DNA of 64,000 bases, taken from contig NZ_JBHSDH010000013.1 of the NCBI RefSeq assembly GCF_042651485.1, positions 1,550,001 to 1,614,000 of the forward strand, given 5' to 3'. Source of the stretch: Sphingorhabdus_B arenilitoris (GTDB taxonomy: Bacteria > Pseudomonadota > Alphaproteobacteria > Sphingomonadales > Sphingomonadaceae). The notes beneath the pieces are model-generated. The model was given only the letters and a program-made list of their open reading frames with translations. It was not told where the DNA came from and made no database searches. The position numbers and the translations under genes are program-made. Positions 43,311-51,726 of this stretch are shown here, one piece after another; position 1 is the stretch's first letter, and each line of letters opens with the position of its first letter.

Positions 43311-43901
43311 CTATGAGGCTGAATAGATTTTGGCCGTGGGGCTAGAAGGGGGGCTGGCGGGGCGCGGGCGTTCAAGCACGATCGTCTCGGATTCCTTGTA
43401 TAAAGTCCGGCGTATCTCCTGAAATCCATATTTCTGCGCCAACCGGATCGATGGGATATTGCCGTCGCTGATGATACATTGATAGGCCCGCGCCGACATA
43501 TGCGCATCCCCCCATTGCAGCGCCGCGGCTAACGCTTCGCTGCCATAGCCCAGTCCTTGCCCAACGGGCCCCGACGCCGCACGCCCCAGCACCCAAGCCA
43601 TTTCGGGAATATCGGCAAGCGGCGGGTCCATATCGCGCATGAAATCGGCATAGCCCACCTGCCCCAGCACGGTGCCGTCGCTGCGCCGCTCGACAATCCA
43701 CATGCCATAACCCAAAAGCGCCCACATGGCCGGACCGCGCAGGAATTTCTCCCAAGCGAGCGAGCGAACAGTAATCGGCCCGCCTTTATATTGGGTCCGC
43801 TCGGCATCTTGGCCCATTTCAAAAATAGCCTCAAAATCAGCACGTTCATGCCCGCGCAAAATGAGCCGCTCAGTCTCCAATCGGGGCGCTGTATATATCA
43901 T
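43311..43901 (-). CDS. GNAT-family N-acetyltransferase (RimJ/RimL-like)
   Basis: A 196-residue acetyltransferase of the RimJ/RimL type: opening TAPRLETERLILRGHERADF, a middle VGYADFMRDMDPP and the acetyl-CoA site PVGQGLGYGSEALAAALQWG (Q/RxxGxG/A), then NIPSIRLAQKYGFQE. Substrate unknown. Start ATG 43901 overlaps the stop of the upstream epimerase gene by ATGA, so the two are coupled; upstream frame sequence is epimerase reading-frame overlap. Confidence 0.88.
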   Translation of the reverse strand: MIYTAPRLETERLILRGHERADFEAIFEMGQDAERTQYKGGPITVRSLAWEKFLRGPAMWALLGYGMWIVERRSDGTVLGQVGYADFMRDMDPPLADIPEMAWVLGRAASGPVGQGLGYGSEALAAALQWGDAHMSARAYQCIISDGNIPSIRLAQKYGFQEIRRTLYKESETIVLERPRPASPPSSPTAKIYSAS

Positions 43902-44881
43902 AGTGGCGGCAATATCATCCCGTCTGCGAAACGAAAAGCATCGTCGCGGTCGCCAGCGAGCAGCGCCGGGCCGTCCAAATCCACCCAGTCGGCAAGCTGC
44001 GCCAAAAGAAACGCGGGCGCGATACCCAGGCTGGTTGACAGCATACAACCCGACATAATTTTCAGGCCCGCCGCCCGTGCCTGATGCGCCATTTCGATGG
44101 CTTCTGTCAGGCCGCCTGCTTTGTCGAGTTTGATATTGATACCGTCATATAAATGGGCGCAGCGGACCACGTCGCCCGCATCGTGACAGCTTTCATCAGC
44201 GATCAACGGCAAGGATGCGGTGACACGCGCCAGTGCGCCGTCATCACTATGCGGCAATGGCTGCTCCACCATCTCCACCCCCAAATCGGCCAGCGCCTGT
44301 GCCTCTGCGGCGATGTCCAATCCGGTCCAGCTTTCATTCGCATCGACAATTAACCGCGCATCGGGCGCACCGGCGCGGACCGCCGCCACTCGTTCGGCAT
44401 CGCCATCACCGGTTAGTTTCAGTTTCAGCAAGCGGTAGCCTTGCTCCGCCGCCCGCGCTGCATCGGCCTGCATCGCGCCAGCTTCACCCAGCGATATGGT
44501 AAAGGCGGTCAGCAAGGGTTTCGGCTGCGGTAGGCCCGCAAATTGCCATAACGGCATTGCGGCCTGCTGCGCCGCCAAATCCCACAGGGCGCAGTCCAGC
44601 GCATTGCGCGCCGCACCGCGCGGCAAAAGCGACTGCACCGCCTGCTTCGCCGTCATACTCTCCATATCGTGCAGCTGATCTGCCACCGACATGACTTGAT
44701 TCAGGCACCGGCCTGCGGTTTCGCCGTCATAGTAAATGGCTGTGCTTTCACCCATGCCGGTATAGTCCCCGTCGCAGACCGCAACGACAAGCACATCGAC
44801 ATCCGTTTTTGCCCCGCGCGCGATGATAAACTCGCCATTCACGGGCCAGCATTCTATGACAGCGCTGATCATCAATCCCAT
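43898..44881 (-). CDS. L-Ala-D/L-Glu (dipeptide) epimerase, enolase superfamily
   Basis: A 327-residue muconate-lactonizing-type enolase-superfamily enzyme. Catalytic Lys pair in LLKLKLTG, metal ligands in VDANESW, VEQPLPH and IADESCHD, and the second catalytic Lys in NIKLDKAGGL (KLDKAGG fits the Ala-Glu epimerase pattern). These enzymes epimerise L-Ala-D-Glu from recycled peptidoglycan. Start taken at ATG 44881 (44872 also possible); the longer frame upstream overlaps the divergent YkvA gene and is discounted. Cotranscribed with the GNAT gene. Confidence 0.85.
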   Translation of the reverse strand: MGLMISAVIECWPVNGEFIIARGAKTDVDVLVVAVCDGDYTGMGESTAIYYDGETAGRCLNQVMSVADQLHDMESMTAKQAVQSLLPRGAARNALDCALWDLAAQQAAMPLWQFAGLPQPKPLLTAFTISLGEAGAMQADAARAAEQGYRLLKLKLTGDGDAERVAAVRAGAPDARLIVDANESWTGLDIAAEAQALADLGVEMVEQPLPHSDDGALARVTASLPLIADESCHDAGDVVRCAHLYDGINIKLDKAGGLTEAIEMAHQARAAGLKIMSGCMLSTSLGIAPAFLLAQLADWVDLDGPALLAGDRDDAFRFADGMILPPL

Positions 44882-44895
44882 GAGCGCGTCATGAC

Positions 44896-45267
44896 ATGAA
44901 AAATCTTCGCAGAATAGCCAAAAAGCTGAAATTACATGCCCATGCGACTTGGCTATGCGCGCGCGATCCGAGCTTAGGGTCAGGGCCCAGATTGTTGGCG
45001 CTCTGCATCGCTGCATATGCCTTGTCGCCGATTGACCTGATCCCTGATTTTATTCCGGTTCTAGGGCTGATGGATGATGCCCTGCTGATACCGGCAGGCA
45101 TTTGGTTGTTCCGCCGGATAACGCCGCCCGAAATTTATGCTCGGGCATTGGAACAAGCAGAGGCAGCCGCAGACCGGCCCGTTAGTTTTGCCGGGGCCGC
45201 CGCAATTATCCTGCTATGGGCCGCCGCAATTGCCCTGATCAGCTATTGGTGGATGGCGCGCGGTTAA
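44896..45267 (+). CDS. YkvA-family membrane protein (DUF1232)
   Basis: A 123-residue protein of the YkvA/DUF1232 family: the core LLALCIAAYALSPIDLIPDF then IPVLGLMDDALLIPAGIW is nearly a consensus for the family. An Arg-rich N terminus and a C-terminal membrane helix (AAAIILLWAAAIALISYWW) flank it. Function unknown. It is divergent from the epimerase (14 bases between starts) and its stop overlaps the end of the convergent phaZ by four bases. Confidence 0.88.
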   Translation: MKNLRRIAKKLKLHAHATWLCARDPSLGSGPRLLALCIAAYALSPIDLIPDFIPVLGLMDDALLIPAGIWLFRRITPPEIYARALEQAEAAADRPVSFAGAAAIILLWAAAIALISYWWMARG

Positions 45268-46505
45268 CTGGCGCTGCCATCATGTTTGCGGATCCAATCT
45301 TCCAGCACCGGCGCAATTTTTGTGCGCCATTTGCTGCCATTGAAAATGCCGTAATGGCCAACTTCGGGGACTAGATAATAATGCTTATTCTCATCCGGCA
45401 ATTTGCTCGCCAGCGATAGCGCAGCCTTTGTCTGACCAATGCCGCTAATATCGTCGCGCTCGCCCTCAACCGCCATGATTGCTGTGCGGGTAATCGCCGC
45501 TGGGTCGACCAGCATACCGCGATAGTTAAATTCGCCCTTGGGCAGTAAATGACGCTGGAACACGACATCGATCGTTTGCAGGTAAAATTCGGCGGTCATG
45601 TCGCAAACGCTGCGATATTCGTCGTAAAATTCCTTATGCTTGTCGGCACCATCGCCGTCGCCATCGACCAGATGGTTGAACATTTGCCAATGGCTGGTCA
45701 TGTGGCTGCCCAAATTCATCGACATGAAGCTATATAGCTGCAAAAATCCGGGATAGACGCGGCGGCCTGCACCCCGGTAGTAACGCGGTACGGTGGCGAT
45801 TACATTTTGGATGAACCATTCATGCGGTTTGTCGGTCGCATGATCATTCACTGCGGTTGGCGCTTCACGGGTATCAATCGGTCCGCCCATCATGGTCAGC
45901 GTGCGCGGGGCGAGCGGATGGTTTTTCTGCCCCATGATCGCGGCGGCAGCATAAGCGGGCACCGATGGTTGGCACACCGCGAGCAAATGCGCTCCGCGTC
46001 CGTCCTTATCCGGGCCCAGAAATTCAAGCCACTCAATAATATAATCAATATAGGTTTCCAAATCGAAACCCCCGCCGGTAAGCGGGACATCACGGGCGTC
46101 GCGCCAATCCGTAATCCAGACATCATGGTCCGGCATCATCCGCTCAACCGTGCCGCGCAGCAAGGTGGCGAAATGGCCCGACATAGGCGCAATGATCAAC
46201 AAACGCGGCGCGTTGCGGTTTTTGGCATGAACGAAATGTTTCAATTGGCCAAACGGTTTGCGCGCTTCAACCATTTCCTCGACCGGATATTCCGTGCCGT
46301 CAATGGTGACACTGTTTAATCCAAATTCGGGTTTGCCGCGAATTTCAACCGAATGGGCAAATACGTCAAGCGCAGATGCAGCGACGCTGCCGCCCAGATA
46401 GCTGACCGGATTGAGCGGGCTATTGAGTATCTGCGCCTGCCAGCCCGCGATCTTGCCTGCACCGGCGAGTATATTTTTCTGCATTTCATAAGCTGTATAT
46501 AGCAT
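45264..46505 (-). CDS. phaZ: Intracellular polyhydroxyalkanoate depolymerase PhaZ
   Basis: A 413-residue PHB depolymerase of the intracellular, Cys-nucleophile type that mobilises stored polyester. Opening YEMQKNILAGAGKIAGWQ; oxyanion region IIAPMSGHFATLLRGTVE; nucleophile Cys178 in LLAVCQPSVPAYAA; DWRDARDVPL; and the C-terminal VEGERDDISGIGQT plus PEVGHYGIFNGSKWR with the catalytic His. No signal peptide, as expected. A GGGG sequence six bases before the ATG serves as ribosome site. No other pha gene is in the window. Confidence 0.93.
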   Translation of the reverse strand: MLYTAYEMQKNILAGAGKIAGWQAQILNSPLNPVSYLGGSVAASALDVFAHSVEIRGKPEFGLNSVTIDGTEYPVEEMVEARKPFGQLKHFVHAKNRNAPRLLIIAPMSGHFATLLRGTVERMMPDHDVWITDWRDARDVPLTGGGFDLETYIDYIIEWLEFLGPDKDGRGAHLLAVCQPSVPAYAAAAIMGQKNHPLAPRTLTMMGGPIDTREAPTAVNDHATDKPHEWFIQNVIATVPRYYRGAGRRVYPGFLQLYSFMSMNLGSHMTSHWQMFNHLVDGDGDGADKHKEFYDEYRSVCDMTAEFYLQTIDVVFQRHLLPKGEFNYRGMLVDPAAITRTAIMAVEGERDDISGIGQTKAALSLASKLPDENKHYYLVPEVGHYGIFNGSKWRTKIAPVLEDWIRKHDGSAS

Positions 46506-46577
46506 TATTTGCCCCTATTTCTGGCCTGCATAGATGCGACCCTGCAAGCTCTTAGCCTGCATACATAGGCATAAATT

Positions 46578-46631
46578 GTGCATTGCACCATAGAAAAGCG
46601 ACAAATTGCAAAATTGAACCTATGTTCAATT
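46578..46631. promoter_or_regulatory. Two palindromes in the phaZ/ABC-exporter divergent region
   Basis: Two perfect palindromes lie between the divergent genes. GTGCATTGCAC (46578-46588) contains TGC-N3-GCA, close to the CTGC-N3-GCAG sites described for PhaR regulators of PHA genes in alphaproteobacteria. AATTGAAC-CTAT-GTTCAATT (46612-46631) has 8-base arms and a 4-base spacer, like a TetR- or LysR-type operator; it lies 33 bases before the exporter ATG. The 160-base gap holds no gene. Confidence 0.5.
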
Positions 46632-46664
46632 GTGACGCAGCGGTGAGCCTGCTAGAGCGGCGTC

Positions 46665-48491
46665 ATGAATGATACTCCTTCCGCATCCGCTAGCCTGATC
46701 TCATCCGATGATGCCGATTCAACGCAAAGTCGCGCAGTGACCGAGCAAAAGGCAAAACCGAAACTATCCAGCCTGTGGATGATTTGGGAGCGGGTGAAAG
46801 CCTATCCCAAACAGCTGGTCTTCGCGCTCCTTGCCTTGATTGTCGCGGTTGCCGGAACCCTCTCAATTCCCGCCAGTTTCAAGGCGATTGTCGATAATGG
46901 ATTTATCGATCAGGATATAGACATCACGCCCTATTTTTACGGCTTAATGGGGATTACGGTTGTGTTGGGTATCGCCACGGCCTTTCGCTTTTATTTCGTC
47001 AGCTGGCTGGGGGAGCGGGTTGTCGCCGACATCCGCACTGATGTGCAGAAAAACCTGCTGCGCCTTGCGCCAAAATTTTTTGAAGAAAACCGCCCGGCCG
47101 AAATTGCATCGCGCATGACATCCGATACCGCGGTGATTGAACAAGTGGTGGGCACAACCGTGTCGGTCGCCATTCGAAATTTCTTTCTGGGGCTTGGCGG
47201 CATTGGCTATTTGCTGTGGCTCGCGCCAAAGCTGACCGGCGGCCTGCTTATCGGTATTCCGCTCGTGCTAACGCCCGTCATCCTCTATGGCCGCAGATTG
47301 CAAACGGTCGCCCGCACCAGCCAGGACCGGGTTGCCGATGTCGGGACGATCGTTTCCGAGACATTGGGCGCCATGAAAATTGTGCAAGCCTTTGGTCAGC
47401 AGCAGCGCGAGGGCGAACGCTTTGGCACCGCGGTTGAGGAAAGCTTCAAAACCGCAAAGCGTCGTATTTTCCTGCGCGCGACGCTGACCGCGATGTTTAT
47501 CATGCTCATTTTTGGCGGGATCACGATCCTGGTATGGCAAGGCGTAGAGGCGGTCCGCGCCAATACGATGAGCGGCGGGTCCATCCTTGCTTTCGTTATC
47601 ACGGCGGGGATTGTGGCAGGCGCATTTGGCGCATTGAGCGAGGTTTATGCCGATCTGGTGCGCGGCGCGGGCGCATCCAGCCGCTTGGCCGAGCTGCTGA
47701 ATGAGGAGCCGGATATCGCGCCGCCTGCAAAACCCGTTGCATTGCCCGTGCCGCCGCGCGGGCAGCTATCCTACGACCGTGTAAATTTCCGCTATCCCAC
47801 CCGGCCAGAGGTTCTGGCCCTCGAGGATTTCACCCTGAAAGTCAGCCCCGGTGAAACGGTGGCGGTCGTCGGGCCATCAGGTGCGGGCAAATCAACCTTG
47901 TTCCAACTGGCGCAGCGTTTTTACGATCCCGAAAGCGGACAAGTGCGCATGGACGGGGTCGCCCTGACCAGTGCGGATCCCGCCGACATCCGCGTCCGCA
48001 TGGCCTATGTGCCGCAGGATACGGTGCTATTCGCATCATCCGCGCGCGATAATTTGCGCTACGGCAATTGGGATGCGAGCGACGACATGATCTGGGAAGC
48101 CGCGCGAAAAGCCAATGCAGAAGGATTTTTGCGCGATTTGCCCGATGGGCTCGACACTTATTTGGGTGAGGGCGGAGCGCGGCTTTCGGGCGGGCAGCGG
48201 CAACGTATTGCCATTGCCCGGGCTGTGCTGCGCGATTCTCCGATATTGCTACTGGATGAAGCTACATCGGCGCTTGATGCGGAAAGTGAACGGCTCGTGC
48301 AGGATGCGCTCGATAAGCTTATGGAGGGCCGGACCACCATCGTCATTGCCCACCGCCTCGCTACCGTTCGGTCGGCACAGCGGATCATCGTGATGGATAA
48401 AGGCCGGATCGTCGAGGAAGGCACCCATAACGATCTGAGCAAAGCCGGCGGCCTTTACGCCCGCCTCGCCAGCCTACAATTTGATGCGTGA
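46665..48491 (+). CDS. ABC exporter, half-size MsbA/LmrA-type
   Basis: A 608-residue fused permease-ATPase that should work as a homodimer. The membrane domain spans about 35-330 with six helices (QLVFALLALIVAVAGTLSIP first). The ATPase domain begins at about 365: Walker A GPSGAGKSTLFQLAQRFYDP, Q-loop AYVPQDTVLFASSARDN, signature LSGGQRQRIAIARAVL, Walker B ILLLDEATSALD and the H-loop IAHRLATVRSA. The family exports lipids, drugs or peptides; substrate unknown. The palindromic operator upstream suggests regulated expression. Confidence 0.92.
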   Translation: MNDTPSASASLISSDDADSTQSRAVTEQKAKPKLSSLWMIWERVKAYPKQLVFALLALIVAVAGTLSIPASFKAIVDNGFIDQDIDITPYFYGLMGITVVLGIATAFRFYFVSWLGERVVADIRTDVQKNLLRLAPKFFEENRPAEIASRMTSDTAVIEQVVGTTVSVAIRNFFLGLGGIGYLLWLAPKLTGGLLIGIPLVLTPVILYGRRLQTVARTSQDRVADVGTIVSETLGAMKIVQAFGQQQREGERFGTAVEESFKTAKRRIFLRATLTAMFIMLIFGGITILVWQGVEAVRANTMSGGSILAFVITAGIVAGAFGALSEVYADLVRGAGASSRLAELLNEEPDIAPPAKPVALPVPPRGQLSYDRVNFRYPTRPEVLALEDFTLKVSPGETVAVVGPSGAGKSTLFQLAQRFYDPESGQVRMDGVALTSADPADIRVRMAYVPQDTVLFASSARDNLRYGNWDASDDMIWEAARKANAEGFLRDLPDGLDTYLGEGGARLSGGQRQRIAIARAVLRDSPILLLDEATSALDAESERLVQDALDKLMEGRTTIVIAHRLATVRSAQRIIVMDKGRIVEEGTHNDLSKAGGLYARLASLQFDA

Positions 48492-48528
48492 TGCACAGAA
48501 CGGGTCTGGTGCCAATGCATCAGTCACT

Positions 48529-49398
48529 TTACAGGACCCCTTGAGCGCGCCGGTATTCGCTTGTGTTGATAACTATGCCGTCGACCAACTCATCAACAAC
48601 GATCACCAGATAGAGATGGTCAGCGATAGACACAGATTGCCAATGCGAAACACGGACGCTTCGCCTGTCATCCGAAAGCTTTAATTCAAACAAGATATGG
48701 GCGTCGGCCAAGGACAGTATATCGCCAATATCGTAATTTTCATCATAGGCCGCTTCATAGCTTTTGATATAATCGGCTTTATATGCCGCGACCTGTTCCC
48801 GTTCGGTGGCGGTTAATGGCCTTGGTTTCCCCGCATTGCTCTGGTCAACGGTAAAATTCGCAATGTCCGCAACTGCGATAACGGGGATAGATTTGCGCCC
48901 CCAATTTGGCACCATATATTGTGCGACCATTTGTTCCGGTTCGCAATTATCCGGCATGCCGCGATTGAAAAAATCGGTGAACGGCATGTTGGGAGGGTAT
49001 TGTGTGATATCAAGATATTGGTTTTGGGGATCAACCCGGTGATTTGAGCCACACATATCATCGGCAGGCATATGTTCGAGATAGGGCGGGTAAACATCAC
49101 CCTGATACCCAGTCCGCTTCGCGCTTTGCGAATTCGATCCGCTCGGCGGTGTCTCTGCCTGATTTGGGAAGGAGGCCAATTGGATAGTTTTGGGCGCGGT
49201 CTTGGTTTGCGCAGAGGCTTCTTCTGATCCATCCTCTTCGTTGGTCAGTGGCACCAGATAGGCCTGACCGCTTGGATAATATTGGCCGATATATAAGGAT
49301 AAAGCGGTATCATTGTCAGGTTCCGCATGACTGACACCTACCGACAAACAGCTTAGAGCTAGAGCCATAGTGATGATATAGGATAAACGTCTGATCAT
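48529..49398 (-). CDS. Secreted protein of unknown function
   Basis: A 289-residue protein with a Sec signal peptide (IITMALALSCLSVGVSHA, cleavage after SHA). A Thr/Gln/Ser-rich stretch at about 60-95 is followed by an uncharacterised domain rich in Tyr, Asp and Pro, with two Cys (DDMCGSNHR and PDNCEPEQM) likely in a disulfide. I do not recognise a family. It lies three bases downstream of the small membrane-protein gene and converges on the ABC exporter. Confidence 0.65.
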   Translation of the reverse strand: MIRRLSYIITMALALSCLSVGVSHAEPDNDTALSLYIGQYYPSGQAYLVPLTNEEDGSEEASAQTKTAPKTIQLASFPNQAETPPSGSNSQSAKRTGYQGDVYPPYLEHMPADDMCGSNHRVDPQNQYLDITQYPPNMPFTDFFNRGMPDNCEPEQMVAQYMVPNWGRKSIPVIAVADIANFTVDQSNAGKPRPLTATEREQVAAYKADYIKSYEAAYDENYDIGDILSLADAHILFELKLSDDRRSVRVSHWQSVSIADHLYLVIVVDELVDGIVINTSEYRRAQGVL

Positions 49399-49401
49399 AT
49401 G

Positions 49402-49719
49402 TTATTCAGGCGCGGCCATGTCTACTGGGCCGCCAACCGGATCGCTGCTATCCATGGAAACCGGCGTGGCGTAGAGCGAGAAGGCAAAGCCGCTAATGAA
49501 GGCACATAACCCGGTGACTATGCCGGTTTTTGCGGCCTTGGATTGACCGTCCATCTTGCGGCCGAAAAACCAGCTAATCATCGCCACTATGGCAAGCAAC
49601 AGCCCAGCCAAGAGTAACCCGCCGCTGAAGCCGAACAGCGATGAAACGCCGCTCATTGCAATGGCACCCAACACCGATAGCATCGCTACTATACCAGCAA
49701 CCCTTGATATATTGCCCAT
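49402..49719 (-). CDS. Small membrane protein, unknown
   Basis: A 105-residue protein with three hydrophobic segments (VAGIVAMLSVLGAIAMSG; LLLAGLLLAIVAMISWFFG; IVTGLCAFISGFAFSLY), two of them joined by a Lys-rich loop (KMDGQSKAAK). The short C terminus is Asp/Pro-rich. ATG 49719 is preceded by GGAGGGG at nine bases; the frame continues upstream. The next gene starts three bases after its stop, so the pair is an operon. No function is assigned. Confidence 0.65.
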   Translation of the reverse strand: MGNISRVAGIVAMLSVLGAIAMSGVSSLFGFSGGLLLAGLLLAIVAMISWFFGRKMDGQSKAAKTGIVTGLCAFISGFAFSLYATPVSMDSSDPVGGPVDMAAPE

Positions 49720-49922
49720 GTTTACTTGCCCCTCCATTATCACTGCTGAGCAGCTATCATGCATAATGCTATATGCAAAAACACTTTATGGGAACCACTA
49801 TCGCGCAAGCGGAAGATGATCATGCCAGCGGCGTTCATCATGGGAAGGCGATAATGCCGCGTAATGATAGTCCATAGTTGCATATCCGCGGCAAGGCACC
49901 GATTTTGCCGCTAATCGCCCGC

Positions 49923-50417
49923 TCAACGCGGAAGGCGCTGTGCCTTGGCGAAGACCCGATATTGTTCATTACCGACAAAGCCAAAATTTTGAACTCCGCT
50001 GCCTTTAATCAACGCCATGGTCCGATCGACGGTATCATAGACCGCGTTCGGCGATGGTTGAAATTGCAGTTCCAGTTCAGGCGTCATCACCGTTGTTTGG
50101 CGCAGATAATTGTCGAGTTGGTCCAGTGATACCGCTGTGCCATTCCACATGATCGTACTGTCGGGCAGGATCACCACTTTGTTGATGACGGGATTGGGTT
50201 CGACGACGGCGCCCGGCGGCGGGGCGGCTGGCAAATCGATGGTAACCGCATGGGTCACCGGCGGGATGGTAATGATAAACATGATAAGGAGGACAAGCAT
50301 AACGTCAATGAGCGGAGTCGTGTTCATTTCCATCATGGGATTGCCTCCTTTTGGCTGATCGCCAATCTTTCCGGTGCCCTTCGCGATGCTGAATTTGCCA
50401 AAATGCAATTTTGCCAT
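49923..50417 (-). CDS. exbD: ExbD-family protein (third copy)
   Basis: A 164-residue ExbD-type protein: cytosolic N terminus, one membrane helix with the key Asp in NTTPLIDVMLVLLIMFIIT, and a periplasmic domain (VVILPDSTIMWNGTAVSLDQ, VMTPELELQFQPSPNAVYDT). Closely similar to the copy at 50613-51065, so a duplication. It lies beyond a terminator, with its own AAGGAGAG ribosome site, and has a longer basic N terminus (KLHFGKFSIAKGTGK). ExbD with ExbB powers TonB or Tol-type transport. Confidence 0.9.
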   Translation of the reverse strand: MAKLHFGKFSIAKGTGKIGDQPKGGNPMMEMNTTPLIDVMLVLLIMFIITIPPVTHAVTIDLPAAPPPGAVVEPNPVINKVVILPDSTIMWNGTAVSLDQLDNYLRQTTVMTPELELQFQPSPNAVYDTVDRTMALIKGSGVQNFGFVGNEQYRVFAKAQRLPR

Positions 50418-50552
50418 ATCATCTCTCCTTCGATATTACCGTCTCCTCTGTATGTTATAATATATCATTCTTATTTAGCGATGCAACGATATTTGTTCGC
50501 GTGGCTGACCAAGCTCCCGCAACATTCATCTCATTTGAACAATGCGCGACCC

Positions 50553-50585
50553 CAAAATAAAAAGGGCGACCAAATGGCCGCCCTT
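50553..50585 (-). terminator. Rho-independent terminator after second exbD
   Basis: On the minus strand AAGGGCG and CGCCCTT pair around ten bases and are followed by a T-rich run (TTTTTATTTT). It lies 28 bases after the stop of the second exbD and should end the tonB-exbB-exbD-exbD message, separating the third exbD. Confidence 0.8.
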
Positions 50586-50612
50586 GTTTTGTTTTGTTAC
50601 CGATCACCAAAA

Positions 50613-51065
50613 TCAATTTGGTGGACGCGCCGCTTTACCAAAGACGCGATATTGTTCATTTCCGACAAAGCCGAATTTGGTAATACCGCTGCCCTTCACC
50701 TTGGCCAACGCCCGGTCGACGGTATCATAAACCGCATTGGGTGCCGGCTGAAATTGTAATTCCGGCTCAGGCTTCATGGACGTCGTTTGGATCAAAAACT
50801 GTTCCATCTGGTCCAATGAAACGGGTGTGCCGTTCCATTGAATCGTATTGTCGGGCAAAATCACAATTTTGTTGATCACAGGATCAACAATCGGCTGATC
50901 CACAGGATCGTTATTTTGCACCGGCAAGTCGATTTCGACCGTATGGGTGATCGGTGGAATGGTGATGATGAACATGATGAGGAGAACAAGCATAACGTCG
51001 ATCAACGGCGTCGTGTTCATTTCCATCATCGGTTCGCCATCGTCTTTACCGCCACTCATTGCCAT
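50613..51065 (-). CDS. exbD: ExbD-family protein (second copy)
   Basis: A 150-residue ExbD protein with the helix MNTTPLIDVMLVLLIMFIIT (key Asp conserved) and a periplasmic domain (KIVILPDNTIQWNGTPVSLD, ending KVGSGITKF-type sequence and EQYRVFGKAARPP). Clear AAGGAG ribosome site. It follows the first exbD by 25 bases and is followed by a terminator. Likely forms the ExbB-ExbD proton channel, perhaps as an alternative partner. Confidence 0.92.
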   Translation of the reverse strand: MAMSGGKDDGEPMMEMNTTPLIDVMLVLLIMFIITIPPITHTVEIDLPVQNNDPVDQPIVDPVINKIVILPDNTIQWNGTPVSLDQMEQFLIQTTSMKPEPELQFQPAPNAVYDTVDRALAKVKGSGITKFGFVGNEQYRVFGKAARPPN

Positions 51066-51090
51066 AATATTTACTCCTTAGGATAAGTGG

Positions 51091-51639
51091 TTATTTGACT
51101 GCTGACGCAGACAGATCGATAGGCGATGAAATAAAGCCTACCTTTGCAAATCCGGCCAACTGCATCGAATAAACCGCACCGCCAATGCAGCGCCATGGTG
51201 TATTGACGTCACCGCGAATATGCGCCTCTGGCAAATCTTCGATAGCCACCTGTCCGGCATCAATTGCGGCTTGGCCGCCCAATGCTTCGACCTGCTGTTT
51301 CAAACGCGCAACGGCCTTATCGACCAGCTCGTTTGAATCAATTGGCGTAACATTGATATATACCCGGCATTCACCGCCCGGATTGGCACCTTCATAAGCC
51401 GGATCACCGGGATCGCGCCCTGCCGCATCGGTTGTTGTAACGGCCAGCACGATATTCTCTGCCTTTGACTTTGTGGGGTCAAAAGGCACGATGGGTAGCT
51501 CCATCTCCACTGTCTGAATAACCACCGGAATGGCGATGAGGAAGATGATGAGCAGAACCAACATAACATCCACTAGGGGTGTCGTGTTAATCTCGGACAT
51601 CGGCGTGTCTTCGCCACCGCCTCCTGAACTAATAGCCAT
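51091..51639 (-). CDS. exbD: ExbD-family protein (first copy, divergent)
   Basis: A 182-residue ExbD protein with helix INTTPLVDVMLVLLIIFLIA and the conserved Asp. The periplasmic domain is larger and different from the two other copies, with an insertion (DAAGRDPGDPAYEGANPGGE) and RGDVNTPWRCIGGAVYSMQL. Directly downstream of exbB, so the likely primary partner of it. GAGAGGA ribosome site before the ATG. Confidence 0.92.
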   Translation of the reverse strand: MAISSGGGGEDTPMSEINTTPLVDVMLVLLIIFLIAIPVVIQTVEMELPIVPFDPTKSKAENIVLAVTTTDAAGRDPGDPAYEGANPGGECRVYINVTPIDSNELVDKAVARLKQQVEALGGQAAIDAGQVAIEDLPEAHIRGDVNTPWRCIGGAVYSMQLAGFAKVGFISSPIDLSASAVK

Positions 51640-51726
51640 TGGCTAATCCTCTCTCGTTAAATGGGAAATTATTGACCGGACATGCCGGCAATGGGCCGCC
51701 CGTTTACCGAGCGGCCATACCCATTT

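Noticed and set aside
44966..44985. TTAGGGTCAGGGCC resembling the tandem units near 1798
   Set aside because: It lies inside the YkvA gene at a position that aligns without a gap to the normal family sequence, so it is coding sequence and not an inserted repeat.
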